Shown in pieces: positions 31,825 through 42,985 of a stretch of DNA of 64,000 nucleotides. Within the stretch, counting starts at the first letter, position 1, and the number at the start of each line of letters is the position of its first letter. Origin of the DNA: Aradus depressus (lineage: Eukaryota > Arthropoda > Insecta > Hemiptera > Aradidae); the NCBI GenBank assembly GCA_963662175.1, contig OY759215.1, positions 9,971,079-10,035,078 on the forward strand, given 5' to 3'. Made by a program: the position numbers and the translations under genes. A model generated the notes under the pieces. That model was given only the letters and a program-made list of their open reading frames with translations, made no database searches and was not told the origin of the DNA.

Positions 31825-33344
31825 TCATTTGTTCAATTCAGAGTTTTTGAAAAACATGAAATTCTGGTGAAAACATCGAAATTCTGAGCGATCAACCTTT
31901 TTTTCAGAATCCCGGAGCCTAAAAAACGATAGTGTCTAACGGCCCTAAAGTTGAGTAGTTCTGTGAAGCCAGGTTGAGTTTCGAAGCAGCAGACGAAGTG
32001 TACAGTTGTTGAGAGGGTCATTGACCTCCCTTCCCCTCTCCTGTCTTCCCGCCAAAATTTTACGACATTGTCCCGCCCTAAAGACAAACCCCGCCAAGGC
32101 TACCAGTGAAAGTACCACTTTATGTTCCTCCACTTCCCCCAAACTGGCTCACTCTTCCTTCCACCAACACCCACATTCTCCCTTTCTTCATCACTCTCCT
32201 TCGTTTATTATCGTTTCAATTTTCCTGTAGTTTTTGTGAAGCTAAGAGCTGAAAAAGGCCCTAACCCACATATTTATTTGTGCTAAATGTGCTACACAGT
32301 TTCTCTCTTAATAATATTCTCTTCATTTCTTCACCTTGTTATCATCCTCTTTGATTTAACTTCAAAGCCAGTGTGTTTTTATAATGCCATTATCCTCTAT
32401 AATAATGATGCTGGGCTTGTCCTGATGGGCTTCGAGCCTGCCTTGCATGGGCACTCCTCAAACCAATGCCATACACCCATGCGCCCCTGACACTTGTGGC
32501 ATGCTACTAGGGGTTTCTTGAGCCAGACCAGGATCACCTCCTCCTCTCTTCTAACTACGATTGGAGCTGGTATTCTTCTTCAACTTGCTCTCTATTCCTC
32601 CAGGACTGCCCCCATACTGTCCACTCTCTGCCTCAGCTACACCACTCCTTCTTCCTCCTGGCTCAGGGTGATTCTGAATGTCTCTTCCGTAGGTCAGTCC
32701 TCTTTTTAACGTATATTAACGTTTGAGGTGGAACTGTCCTTGACTTCTATAAAATGTAGGTGTCTTTTGAGGAGAATTCCTGTTAATTGCTGAACCTCTC
32801 TCCTGTTCAGGATCCCATCCACCCAAACCATGGAATCTCCACCCAGGAACATACTATCTGCATCCATGGCATTTCCGAAAGGTTTCTAGTCCTATTTAGC
32901 CAGAATATGGGAAGGTTATTCCATTAGTCTCCGAGGACAATATCAAAGCATATCAATTTTTTTTTTTTTTTTTTTTTTTGGGGGGGGGATTTTTCTTATG
33001 ACAAGCCTTAAGAAAGGGACCTAAGTATACATTTTCAGTAGATAACTGTTCCTCTTTAGAAAATATGATAATGAGCCAACAATTCAGTAAGCTAACATAT
33101 GAAACCTTGTTGGGTTTTTCATATCGGTTGAGATAACAACAGGGAAGGTTATTCTCGAATAGTTTCCAACTCTGCAAAGGCACTAAAATTGTAAACTTTT
33201 AGATTTATAGAGATCATGTGGACCTGCCTCGGAATTTCATCAGTGAGTAGGTATATAGATGAGTTTTCTCCTTGATGATGTCTACAAGGACATTAAATGT
33301 AGAGGTACCGGGTTATACTTACGAATAATTTAAACAGTGAATTG
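31825..33344. other. unassigned, with a less AT-rich segment
   Basis: 31840-31900 is a family H 5'-region scrap (minus). 32000-32720 is C-rich on the plus strand with several short open frames (32006-32230, 32494-32709) that match no family I know. It could be a decayed exon or transposon. A T run then G run sits at 32958-32986. Confidence 0.35.
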
Positions 33345-33560
33345 GGACGGGTTGCGCCAAGGACCTAAGTATCCATTGTTCTTATCCCCTCTCCGGGAAC
33401 TCTGAGCTTCCTCTTCTGCTTACCTACCTTCCTGGTTCCCTTGACGAATATCCACGACTCTTATGTATATAACACAACATTCTCCGTTGATCACATCTTT
33501 GCCAATCTGGTTCCATTAAAATCTGCCTAATATTTAATATTTAAGAAGTGAGTCGACGTC
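33345..33560 (-). repeat. dispersed repeat, partner of 37110-37420
   Basis: The reverse complement shares GGGATAAGA.CA.TGGAT.CTTAGGTCC and GGCAAAGATGTGATCA with 37110-37420. The level of change suggests an old transposon coding or UTR segment. Class unknown. Confidence 0.5.
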
Positions 33561-33654
33561 TCGTTGTCTCCTTCCTTGGACCTGCATACAAGACTGTATT
33601 TTGACACCCTATAGTGGTGTGTCTTCATGCATCATACTCTACGTTCAGCCCTAT

Positions 33655-34050
33655 AATAAGTCTGAGTTGGCGACTTCCTTCCATTTCCAAGAAGTAGAAT
33701 CTTCCTGCAGGTTCTTGAAGATTGGGTCCTTGAACTCAGCATCTATCCGACCTTGGGCTTCCCTCTGATAAGAAGCCTGAGTTGGCGATGGACTTTCTAG
33801 TGAACTCCGTTCTTCCATCTCCAAGAAGTAGAATCTTCCTGCAGGTTCTTGAAGATTGGGTCCTTGAACTCAGGCTCCTATCCGACCTTGGGCTTCCTTC
33901 TGATAAGAAGCCTGAGTTGGCGATGGACTTTCTAGTGAACTCCGTTCTTCCATCTCCAAGAAGTAGAATCTTCCTGCAGGTTCTTGAAGATTGGGTCCTT
34001 GAACTCAGCACCTATCCGACCTTGGGCTTCTCTCTGATAAGAAGTCAGTT
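33655..34050. repeat. 135-bp tandem array, three copies
   Basis: GAGTTGGCGA recurs at 33664, 33779 and 33914; the first unit lacks 20 bp. Units share GAAGTAGAATCTTCCTGCAG and TCCGACCTTGGGCTTC. A minus-strand frame (33736-34011) repeats a 45-residue unit. It may derive from coding sequence but no family is recognised. Confidence 0.93.
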
Positions 34051-34400
34051 TGTTCTGCTCATGACGTTGCCTCTTATTCTATTTTCTTTATTTGCATATC
34101 GCTAAAATAAAATGATTTATTATGTGCTGTCCAGCTCTATGTTACAATTCAAGTATAAATCATTACATTTATTTTTCATACTATACTTCTAATTTGATTA
34201 TAAATAATCTATAAATCTTTTTCACATATGTTCTCTATCACAATTATTTCTATTGTTATACTGTCTATTGTTGTTATTACATTACTCTTTATTTTCGCCT
34301 ACCTTTACATCAGATATGCGCGTTTGTTCTGACGCCTTCCAGAATATTAAGAAATGTTCAATGATGTTAAACACTGATTATGTCGCTCACTTATTCACTC

Positions 34401-34484
34401 TTGCTACTCGTGGGAAGCTTCTTCATGGCATTGTGACTTAGGTTGCTACTCGTGGGAAGCTTCTTCATGGCATTGTGACTTAGG
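34401..34484. repeat. 42-bp exact tandem duplication
   Basis: TTGCTACTCGTGGGAAGC begins at 34401 and again at 34443. The two units are identical and contain TAG, which ends the short frame 34253-34441. Confidence 0.93.
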
Positions 34485-34709
34485 TTGCTTCGTTTTTTAT
34501 TGTGAAGATTCCCGGAGAATGATGGTCATTTTTTCTTCAATTAAAAATAGCTTGGAAGGAAACAATTTTGTTGCTGTAGAGTCGATTTGTGTATATATTT
34601 CTTGTTAATGTCTGTTATGTTTTCTTGTTGAAATGTGTTAATTCTTAGTAAACATTATTAAGTTTTCAATTTAATTTTTTTAAATTAATAAATAGATAAA
34701 AACTTTTTG

Positions 34710-35085
34710 CCCTGCTCGAATTAATCAACCAAGTTTTTTCTCTTCCTCCAAAACAAATTGGCCATTTGGGCTAAAAATGAATAGTTGACTTACATAGGAA
34801 CTTATGAATCTTCATACTAAACTTTATATCGGTACGTTCTTTATATCACTAATTATTAGGGTTTTTAAATAAGACTCCCTTCTCTTCCGCCTATTTCGCG
34901 GAAAATTAATAGGTGTCATCATTATAGAGTTTTTAATTTAAATTTAAAGTTTCATGTGGATACACACATTATATCGGCAGTTACTAGAGTTTTTGTGTGC
35001 CCCCTCTCCCTAATCTCCCACTTTTGTTCGGCCCATTTGGATGCAAGTCAATACATACCGTATATTCTTGATGGAGTTCTATATA
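34710..35085 (-). mobile_element. family H element (partial)
   Basis: From TGCTCGAATTAATCAACC through the module with GCCTATTTCGCGG and TTCATGTGGATACAC. The 5' hairpin is lost. Confidence 0.7.
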
Positions 35086-35163
35086 GAGGATTTTGAAAAA
35101 CACACACGTTTGTCATATTGTGAACTAAGCTGTCTCTAGAAAGAGGTGTCCCCTCAGCTCTGT

Positions 35164-35335
35164 GTGAAAACGTTAGTTGATAATGCTCTATGTTCATACT
35201 TCTCTGTGAAAACGTTAGTTGATAATGCTCTATGTTCATACTTCTCTGTGAAAACGTTAGTTGATAATGCTCTATGGTCATACCTTCTGTGAAAACTTTA
35301 GTTGATAATGCTCTATGGTCATACTTCTCTGTAAT
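35164..35335. repeat. 42-bp tandem array, four copies
   Basis: Units begin GTGAAAAC(G/T)TTAGTTG at 35164, 35206, 35248 and about 35289; the fourth is one or two bases shorter upstream. A minus-strand frame repeats IEHYQLTFSQRSMN. Confidence 0.93.
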
Positions 35336-35344
35336 ATTTTCATG

Positions 35345-35640
35345 GAACATACATTTTCATATTATTTCCTTGATGCACCAATAAATTTGAATTACTGTAC
35401 TGTCTGGTAGTGTAATAATTCTCAATCAATAATTCTTATAGTTATACATAATAGACAACCTAAGAAAAAATCAAGAAAAAAAAGTTATCTAAAACCGGTT
35501 TCTTTGCCTAACATTGAGATAACCTCTTATCAATTTATTTATATATATTTTTTTATTTTTAATATTATGTTCTATAACTATCATTGAAATAACCTATCCT
35601 CTTTTTATTCAAAAATAATTACAATACTTTTCTAAATTGA
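35345..35640. other. unassigned sequence
   Basis: Nothing is recognised. Confidence 0.4.
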
Positions 35641-35689
35641 GAGAAAACCCCAGACGACGATTTGAATGAGATGTGAGTAAGGAGATGGA

Positions 35690-36390
35690 AGATGAAAGCC
35701 AGTTACAAAGGAGGAATGGTGTGGTTGCGGAGGTCAGTTGGTAGGAATACTGTGGTGGCTCTCTCTCTGAGAACAGATTTGAGAAGAGATTAGATTTGAT
35801 CTTCCATAGATACTGCAGTTGACTTGAGAACAGATTTGATCTGAATACTGTGTGGGAAAGATCTGAGATCTTCCATAGCTACTGTAGAAGACTTGAGAAC
35901 ATATTTGGTCGGAATACTGTGTGAAGTAGCTCTGAGACTAGATCTGATCTTCCATAGCTACTGTCGTAGACTAGATCTGATCTTCCATAGCTACTTCAGT
36001 TAGCGAGAAAAGATTTGATCTGAGTGGGGTTGCTCTGAGACTAGATTTGATCTTCCACAGCTACTGTGGTAGACTTTAGAACAGATTTTGTTTGGAATAC
36101 TGTGTGGGGTAGCTTTAAGACTAGATCTGATCTTCCATAGCTACTTCAGTTAGCGAGAAAAGATTTGATCTGAGTGAAGTAGCTCTGAGACTAGATTTGA
36201 TCTTCCACAGCTACTGTGGTTGACTTTAGAAGATTTTGTTCGGAATACTGTGTGAATCTCTGAGACTAGATCTGATCTTCCATAGCTACTGCAGTAGACT
36301 TGAAAAAAGATCAGAATATTGTGATGACTGAGATCAGATTTGATTCGGAATACTGTGTGGGGTAACTCTGGCAATTACGATTTATCTGTT
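35690..36390. repeat. degenerate tandem array built on GATCTTCCATAGCTACT
   Basis: The phrase GATCTTCCA(T/C)AGCTACT recurs at least eight times with GGAATACTGTGTG and GACTAGAT blocks in between, in irregular steps of roughly 40-150 bp. Older and less regular than the other arrays. Confidence 0.85.
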
Positions 36391-36394
36391 ACCA

Positions 36395-36802
36395 GAAGGT
36401 CCTTTCAAGTAGGATCATCTTATTCGTTGGCAAGGAGAACAAGCTCCTGAAGAAATATCTTTGGAGTCCTTCGAGTTCATCAGTAGTACTTAACAACCTT
36501 ACCCTGAGTACCAACAGCATAATATGGTTAATATTTTATTCGGAGAATACAAGGAAAAAACTAGGAATATCTTTTTTCTCATTTTAAGGAAAATCTCCCT
36601 CTTTAGGTTACAAGGACTTTTTCATTCAATTAATTTATTCATGTCAAGTGGACGGTTTGGCTACTATGCTCTAATTCAGACGTCCATTAAGTTTTTTTTT
36701 TTAGGTATATCTATTTTAAACTGAGGATCAGGTTAACATTTTTATATCTTCGAATGAATAGACCCTTGAAATTTTTCTTAATAATAGTAAAAACATTCAT
36801 GG
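36395..36802. other. unassigned sequence
   Basis: No gene found; 36410-36520 is less AT-rich without a supported frame. Confidence 0.35.
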
Positions 36803-37105
36803 GTGAGTCACCGAAAATATTCTTCTCCAGCATGAATTAATCAGTTCAATTTTCGCGCTCTCTCCAGAATCATTTGAGGTAAAAATCCATAGTTGACTTA
36901 AATATGGCCTTCTGAATCTTCATATTAAATTTTGTGTCGATATATTCATTAGATCGGCATTACTGAGGTTTTTGAGTCAAATTTTCTCCTCTGATCGCCC
37001 TTTACCCTTTTACTGATTTAGCGAAAAATTAATAAATATGTTCTTTTTGGGGGTTTTGAATTTAAATATAAAATTTCATAATGATAAATTCATTACGTTT
37101 TTAAA
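36803..37105 (-). mobile_element. family H element (3' half)
   Basis: From GGTGAGTCACCGAAAATATT and CAGCATGAATTAATC to ATTTCATAATGATAAATTC. Confidence 0.75.
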
Positions 37106-37109
37106 CTTT

Positions 37110-37420
37110 ATCTCTAAATTTCAAAGCTCAAATGCGATTTACTCTCATTACTACACTTCCTGGGCATATGTTCGGGATACGCCCGAACGAGATTCCACAT
37201 CTTTGGTAAAGATGTAATCACAGAGGAGGATTTTAGAAGATTTGACCATGGGAGCACTCTCAGGTTCATTAAGTAAACTGGGAGACTGAGCACTTCATGA
37301 AGGGCTTGGTCTAGATAGTATAAAAATGCAGGTAACAAAATAAGGGGGAAGCCAAGCTCTTCCAGGGAAGGGATAAGAGCATTGGATGCTTAGGTCCCTA
37401 GGTGTAAAACACCAGCCCAC
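37110..37420 (+). repeat. dispersed repeat, partner of 33345-33560
   Basis: Contains GGTAAAGATGTAATCACAG and GGATGCTTAGGTCCCTAGG. Less AT-rich than the flanks. A plus-strand coding origin is possible but stops interrupt every frame. Confidence 0.5.
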
Positions 37421-37425
37421 CATAT

Positions 37426-37680
37426 CGCACCCCCGCTTCAGAAGTGACACAAATCAAAAGTCATGAATGCCTGTAAAACGACACGGAAAACTTACTGTAA
37501 TTTGAGATAACTATTTTGAAGTAATGTGGGCTCGTACGTTTTTCTTTCTAGTTTCTAATCTATTGGAACCCGAGAAGTGTCGTTTTTCCTGAATAAAGAG
37601 ATCATTTTTCTTACTTCATTTGCGACATAAACCAAAAATTGACGAATTTTGAGTTATGTCACTTCTGAAGCGGGGATGCG
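37426..37680. mobile_element. palindromic MITE family 2
   Basis: Starts CGCACCCCCGCTTCAGAAG and ends with the complement CTTCTGAAGCGGGGATGCG. 255 bp. Same internal order as 30348-30612. Confidence 0.88.
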
Positions 37681-37715
37681 AAACACTTCCCTAGCTATAA
37701 TATATAATAATTATA

Positions 37716-38570
37716 ACGGAAGTTATATAATAGGTCCGTAATTTGGCGTCAAAGAAAAGAGGGGGATAGTGGGAGGGGGGCTTAACCCAAACATTTTTAT
37801 AACTGTCGATGTATCGACACGAAATTTCATATGTAAATTCAAAACCCCATAAATACTAAACCTTTTAATTTTCCGCGAAATCGAACGAAGGAAAGGGGGA
37901 TCAGAGGGGCTCAACTCAAACACCCATAAATTTGATGTAGTTTTCAGTGGAATTTCATGTTTCCCCCTGATATAAAAATCTGTGAGTTTGTGTGCGTAAA
38001 CTCGTTAACTCCCGATAAAATGAATATATCGACATAAAATTTTGTATGTACATCCAGAACCTCATAAGAACGACATTGGTGGAAAGGGGTGGGGGGGGGG
38101 TGGGGGGGGGGGGGGAGTCTTAGAGGTCTTCATTTAAAAACTATTTTTTTTTTAAAGGCATGTCAATCATATTGGTATGTGACCCATGGGTGCCCAGATA
38201 CTATATCAGTAGAAGGGGATCCCCGACGGAGGCGAAGGGGGGAACCTGACGGAAACCCAGCCCAGGACCCGGGGGGACCCAGTGGGCGTCCCAACCAGAC
38301 CAGGGGACAAGGAACGGCGAAACCGGGTGTGACGCTTGGGCCCTGGAGAAACAAGCGAGACTTGATAAGGAGGATGTGCTTGTAATGGGCACCGACAACA
38401 TCTTCCAGGCCCGGGACTGTATCAGTCCAGAGAACCCGGTGGCGCCGCCCAAGCCCCCCAGTCCAGCCACTATTCTTAAAAACTATTGATTTTTAGCCAA
38501 AATGGTCGATTGGTTTTAAAGGGAGAGCGAGAAAATTATTGATTATTACATCATCCGACGACCTTTTTCT
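37716..38570 (+). mobile_element. family H element split by a GC-rich retroposon
   Basis: Several internal modules precede the break at 38145. After the insert it resumes at 38476 with AACTATTGATTTTTAGCC and ends CATCCGACGACCTTTTT. Long G runs at 38085-38115. Confidence 0.78.
38146..38475 (-). mobile_element. GC-rich poly(A) retroposon, copy 1 (12-bp TSD)
   Basis: 330 bp, strikingly GC-rich against its surroundings. Plus-strand T8 at 38146 marks a minus-strand poly(A) tail. A perfect 12-bp duplication TTAAAAACTATT lies at 38134-38145 and 38476-38487. Copy 2 is at 47880-48103. A plus-strand frame shares GRPNQ(T/A)RGQ..A.PGV between copies, so it may be a coding-derived piece of a larger element or simply a SINE body. 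Confidence 0.85.
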
Positions 38571-38574
38571 ATAT

Positions 38575-39334
38575 TTTTACCCTTGGGCCGGGTAAGGATG
38601 CTCTCTCTTGTTTAGCTCTCTGCCATCTGAGATAGATAGCTAGTGTTGACTGACTGACTCAAAGAGATGTTTGTCCCCTATTTTGTGTTGATAATCTGCC
38701 CACAGGGGTGGGTGTGTGTGTGTGTGTGTGTGTGTTGGTGACCAACGGGACCTCTACTCGTCATTAGACTCACAAACCTCCCTCCCTTCACCTTACTTCA
38801 GACTCATGTCAGTATTCTAATAGGGGCAGTTTTGTAAGTCTGATCCAAGTCAGCCTCTTTGGTAAACACAAACCCTTCCTACTTCTTATCCCAGCCCCCA
38901 CTCTGTCCTCTGTCCCAGCTAGCCGGCACCTCCAGACGTTAACAGCAACAGTCGGACAATAATGTCTCTTTCTCCGCAGAACATTGAAGGGGATTCCATA
39001 AACATTTTCTCTGAGAACTTTCACAGCACGCATGAATTAATCTAAATGGGTGTTACTCTGAAACTAAGGAAATATGAAAATAAAAGATAAACAAATGTTG
39101 TACTTACATTTTTTTCACTTTTGTGGTGCATTTCAAATGGTCTCATCTACTTACATGAATTACTGTGAAAGTTTTCATAGAGATTCATAGTTAATGAGAA
39201 ATATTAAATTTAATTAAATTTCCCATGATTTTCCAAACTTATGTGAGGGACTGAGGAAAACCCCTTGGGACAAGGATATACTAATTATTTTTGACCAGTT
39301 ATAACTATGTTACACTAAATTAGAGATTCATAGT
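38575..39334. other. unassigned, with (TG)n microsatellite
   Basis: (TG)n at 38709-38735. 38760-39000 is less AT-rich without a recognisable gene. AGATTCATAGTTAATGAGAAA occurs at 39180 and again at 39325, the latter being the LINE target site. Confidence 0.45.
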
Positions 39335-39348
39335 TAATGAGAAAGATT

Positions 39349-40043
39349 TTTTTTATTGTTTTATTTCATGCAAAAAATGCACATCCATAGGCTGATATAT
39401 ACTATATAAAAATAATAAAAAATAAATTAAAAAAAAATTACATGAAAGGCTTGAGAGAGGAAAAACACCCAGCGGTGAACCCTCATGACATCACTTCATA
39501 ACAGGAGATCTCTTTGCCAAACTCTCTTTAATATTCTAGGGGGATTGTGGGGTAAAGTATTCAACATTTTACAAACTTCCGGTTTGGTGTGTAAGTAAAT
39601 TTTGGTGTAGAAACGTTGGTATAAATGTTTAATGGTTGTGTCTATGGGTGTGATGTTTAAGTCGCAGTGTAAAGTCTTATTGCTAACGTATGGTGGGCAT
39701 TGCGTGATCAGTCGGAGAGTCTTGGATTGAAATACCTGTATTCTTTTGATGTTCGAAGTCTTGGCTGTACCATATATTTGTAAGCCATAGGTCCAGAGAG
39801 GTCGGAGAAGATAGGTATAACAATTTAGTTTTTGTCGTGTAGATAATTTAGAACGCCTATTCAAAATACTGTACAATAGTCTAAGTCGCCGGTCTAGTGT
39901 GAGTCGTGTCGTCCGAGTGTGAGGGTTCCAAGTCAGCCTTCTATCGAGGGTTAATCCTAAATATTTTACGGAAGAGGTATGAGGTAATGGCTGGTTTTCA
40001 ATGAATACTGGGGGGCAGTCACTACGGCGGAGAGCGAAATTTC
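39349..40043 (-). mobile_element. Jockey-like LINE, 5'-truncated copy with 14-bp TSD
   Basis: The target duplication TAATGAGAAAGATT is at 39335-39348 and 40044-40057. The plus-strand T run at 39349 marks the 3' tail. Only the last 695 bp of the element were copied. A second, opposite LINE copy starts some 20-30 bp beyond the right duplication. Confidence 0.93.
39496..40041 (-). CDS. Jockey-like reverse transcriptase, C-terminal 181 residues
   Basis: The frame is open from the truncation point (40041) to the stop at 39496 without a break. It is the 3' end of a LINE polyprotein, beyond the YADD catalytic motif, which is not included. Landmarks: LPHTSSVKYLGLTLDRRLTW near residue 25, LNCYTYLLRPLWTYGLQIYG, IQVFQSKTLRLITQCPPY, and the terminal NPPRILKRVWQRDLL that Jockey-type proteins end with. 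No start codon belongs to it; an internal ATG at 39876 is not a real start. Enzymatically dead because truncated, but free of stops, so the insertion is young. Confidence 0.88.
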   Translation of the reverse strand, partial: NFALRRSDCPPVFIENQPLPHTSSVKYLGLTLDRRLTWNPHTRTTRLTLDRRLRLLYSILNRRSKLSTRQKLNCYTYLLRPLWTYGLQIYGTAKTSNIKRIQVFQSKTLRLITQCPPYVSNKTLHCDLNITPIDTTIKHLYQRFYTKIYLHTKPEVCKMLNTLPHNPPRILKRVWQRDLLL

Positions 40044-40065
40044 TAATGAGAAAGATTAAATTTAA

Positions 40066-40758
40066 TTTAATTGTCCCACTGCCATCTTAGCTGCTGCTGA
40101 CCTTCACATACACGCCTCATTTACACTACAACACCATCTCACACAGATTGAAAACTGGTGCAACACATGAAAAATAAAACTTAATACAGAAAAATCACAG
40201 CACATCACATTTATACTTCGACGAGAAACATGCCCCCCCGTTTTCATCTACGACAAGCCCCTCCCTCAAACTAATACTGTACGATACCTAGGACTGATAT
40301 TGGATCGAAGACTGACATGGAATCCTCACACACGTCTCACTCGAAACACGCTGAACCGTCGACTCAAAATACTCTACGGACTTCTAAATAGACGATCAAA
40401 TTTAGACATGACACAAAAACGGAACTGTTACACTTACTTACTTAGACCATTATGGACATACGGATCACAGATATACGGTTCTGCAAAAACATCCAACATC
40501 AAACAAATTCAGGCGTTTCAGTCAAAAACCCTCAGACTGATAACACAGTGCCCCCCATACATGAACAACAGAACACTTCATAACGATCTTATGATACACA
40601 CAGTACCCGACACAATACAAACTACTTACATACGTTTCTTTAGAAAACTTTACACACATACAAATCCAGAAATACGTACTTTATCTTCACAACACTTACC
40701 ACAAAACCCCCCACGAAGGTTGAAGAGGAGGTGGAACCGCGACTTACTGCCACCTTAA
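40066..40758 (+). pseudogene. Jockey-like reverse transcriptase, C-terminal fragment with one stop
   Basis: In frame it reads ASFTLQHHLTQIENWCNT, then TGA (40168-40170, where relatives have Trp), then KIKLNTEKSQ, TVRYLGLILDRRLTWNPHTR, NCYTYLLRPLWTYGSQIYG, FQSKTLRLITQCPPY and the end NPPRRLKRRWNRDLLPP. It is about two-thirds identical to the 39.5-kb protein, so the two come from related subfamilies. The region upstream of the thumb, including YADD, is missing. The apparent start at 40300 is a TTG inside the domain and not meaningful. Confidence 0.85.
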
Positions 40759-41050
40759 TTCCTATTCGTTCTTAATATTTATTTTTTTTATTTTTTACAT
40801 TATTTTCCTTCACTTTTATCATCTTTCTTACCCATTCCATCAAAGTTGTCTTTCAATTCCTTTTTATTTATTTTTTTTTTTTTATTATTATTTTTTTTCC
40901 CTTGTCCTAATAATTAATATAAATTTTCGTCCCGAGGACCTACCACTGGGTGGCCTTCGTCTCACATGCCATTAACGCGAACATAGATGCTGGTTGTTGC
41001 ACCCTAGCAACAGTTGCATCTTTATAAATAAAAGAAAAAAAAAAAAAAAA
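40066..41050 (+). mobile_element. Jockey-like LINE, second 5'-truncated copy
   Basis: Coding remnant (40066-40758), 3' UTR with CCCGAGGACCTACCACTGGG and a terminal A run at 41035-41050 after AATAAAAG. No clear target duplication. It stands 5' end to 5' end with the minus-strand copy; both include the same coding region, so this is not a twin-priming inversion. Confidence 0.88.
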
Positions 41051-41204
41051 TTTATTGATACAAGAACAAGGGTTAGAATGATAAGAAATGATTGAAAAAG
41101 TCCCCTAGGCCATTTTTCACATCATGGAAAAACAAAAAATTCCAAAAATACTATCACACCAGTCACAAAGTGCTTGGGACAGCGATTTCCTTAGTTTCGG
41201 AGAA

Positions 41205-41525
41205 TCACCCATATAAGGAATTCTAAATCCTCACACTAAATTTTGTGTCGATTCACTACTTCGACAGTAGCTCACTCCCCTCCTCTGATTCTCCTCTTCT
41301 CTTCGGCCGATTTCACGAAAATTAATAGGTTTTGCATTTACATATGGAATTCTGTGTCCGTTCATTCATTCTATCGGGATTTATCGTGTTCAGACAGACA
41401 GCATTTTTTTCCTAATTTTTGAAATCAGGGGATCGTAAAACATCAATTTCCGGTGAAAGGTCAACACTGAATTACGGAGCGATTAACATATCATCCCCTA
41501 TATTTCGATTATCTGGGGAAGTAAA
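41205..41525 (-). mobile_element. family H element (partial)
   Basis: From GAGAATCACCCATATAAGG to CCCCTATATTTCGATTATCT and GGGGAAGTAAAC. The middle is shortened. Confidence 0.7.
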
Positions 41526-41589
41526 CAAATATTAAAAGATAATCTCGACATACCAATCTCCGGAAATTTTCACTGGGCCAATAAATTGC

Positions 41590-41738
41590 AGATGCTATAT
41601 ATCTAATCTATATGTTTAATATATCTCATCTATATATTTTATATATTTCATCTATATATTTATATATCTCATCTATATATTTTATGTATCTCATCTATAT
41701 ATTTATATATCTCATCTATATATTTTATATATATCATC
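41590..41738. repeat. AT-rich minisatellite (CATCTATATATTT)n
   Basis: About seven units of roughly 20 bp, each with (T/C)TCATCTATATATTT. Confidence 0.9.
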
Positions 41739-41744
41739 ATGAAT

Positions 41745-42324
41745 ATTCCTGGTTTTCCATTACATCAGTCAGGACGTAAAATAAGTTCTTCATCTTTGAT
41801 AAGTAGTCTAAACAAGTTTTGCATTCTTTTAAATCCTATTCTTGAATGCAGGTTTGCGTGATAATATGAATAATTACGAATACATGAAATCTTTAGAGTA
41901 ACAGTGTTCTTTTTTTTTTTTTCAGGTATGACTTTTCTTCTGCATTGGACTGATGTTATCTATATTTCCCACGAAAAATGCCTATTCTTCCTTGCTCTCA
42001 AGATCTCTAGGCCATTGCCGCCTTGACTGAGGGTAAGTGATGATTCTGGTTAAGTAGATATAGCGGTCCATCTAAGGAGGGACGTGGATGGTTCCTCTTA
42101 TCAGTTATTTGTGTTGTTACGTCAGTATGTCCCCTGATAAGGCTTGGTACTATCTCAACAGAGACCGCCCTGAGCAGGCATCCTACGTCACCATTTGAGG
42201 TATTTCCGGCCCCTCGCTCGCTCCCTCACATATGTACGAGTACAGTACCGTCTCGAACCTCACACTTTGCATACCAATTTCGATACGACCACACACACAC
42301 TCGCACACACAGACAGTAATATTC
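41745..42324. other. unassigned sequence
   Basis: A poly(T)-CAG at 41910-41925 resembles a splice acceptor. 42000-42300 is less AT-rich. No exon can be supported. Confidence 0.35.
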
Positions 42325-42705
42325 TTTTTTACTTCTCTAGATATACGAATTATAGGGGCAGTTATGTAATCGGTCAGACATTTATAAGTTTCCACCGGAA
42401 TTGTGTGTTTCCTAAGCCCCAGAATTACAACAATAAAAAAAAAGTTATAACAAATCATCGGCAATGTACTTCCCCAGCACTAATTTGTAAATTAAGTTTT
42501 CGCTCTCCCCAATTTACGAATTGGCTTTTGAATTCTGATACTAAATTTTGTGTCGGTTCATTCATTACATCGGCAGTTATTGGGATTTTTGAGTTGAGCG
42601 CCTCTTCTGATCTCCATCTCTCCTTCAGCTGATTCCGCTGAAAATTAATAGGCGTCGTCCGTGTAGGACTTTGAATTTACATATGAAATTTCATCGCTTT
42701 CTAGA
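42325..42705. mobile_element. two family H fragments in opposite orientation
   Basis: Plus: 42325-42440, 5' end with GATATACGAATTATAGGGG. Minus: 42452-42705, 3' end with AATCATCGGCAATGTACTT. They meet within 15 bp, giving a false pair of overlapping open frames. Confidence 0.7.
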
Positions 42706-42985
42706 GCTTTTCTGTTAAGCCTCCCTCAAATCCTAAATTTTTTTTGTAGAATATAGAATATTTCAAAAAATATTTTGTTTAATTTATTTAAATATAAAAA
42801 TTACATTTTGTCAAACTTATTGACTTTCAATTGATTACAATTTATTTTCATACTGGCAAAGTCTTGACAAAATTTAGGGGGACCTATGTTACAATGTATC
42901 CCTGTAACCCCTGTTCCTGCGTCACTGCCCAAAATCACTAATTGATACTTGTAAGTATTTAATATATTTATGAAAACAATGACCT

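Noticed and set aside
32494..32709. Host exon in the C-rich segment
   Set aside because: No splice context, conserved domain or codon bias could be supported from the sequence alone.
38089..38470. Proline/arginine-rich protein genes in the GC-rich patch
   Set aside because: The patch is a retroposon copy with target duplications. Open frames on both strands are due to high GC; at most a relic of coding origin.
42183..42632. Overlapping open frames on both strands
   Set aside because: They lie in two abutting family H fragments.
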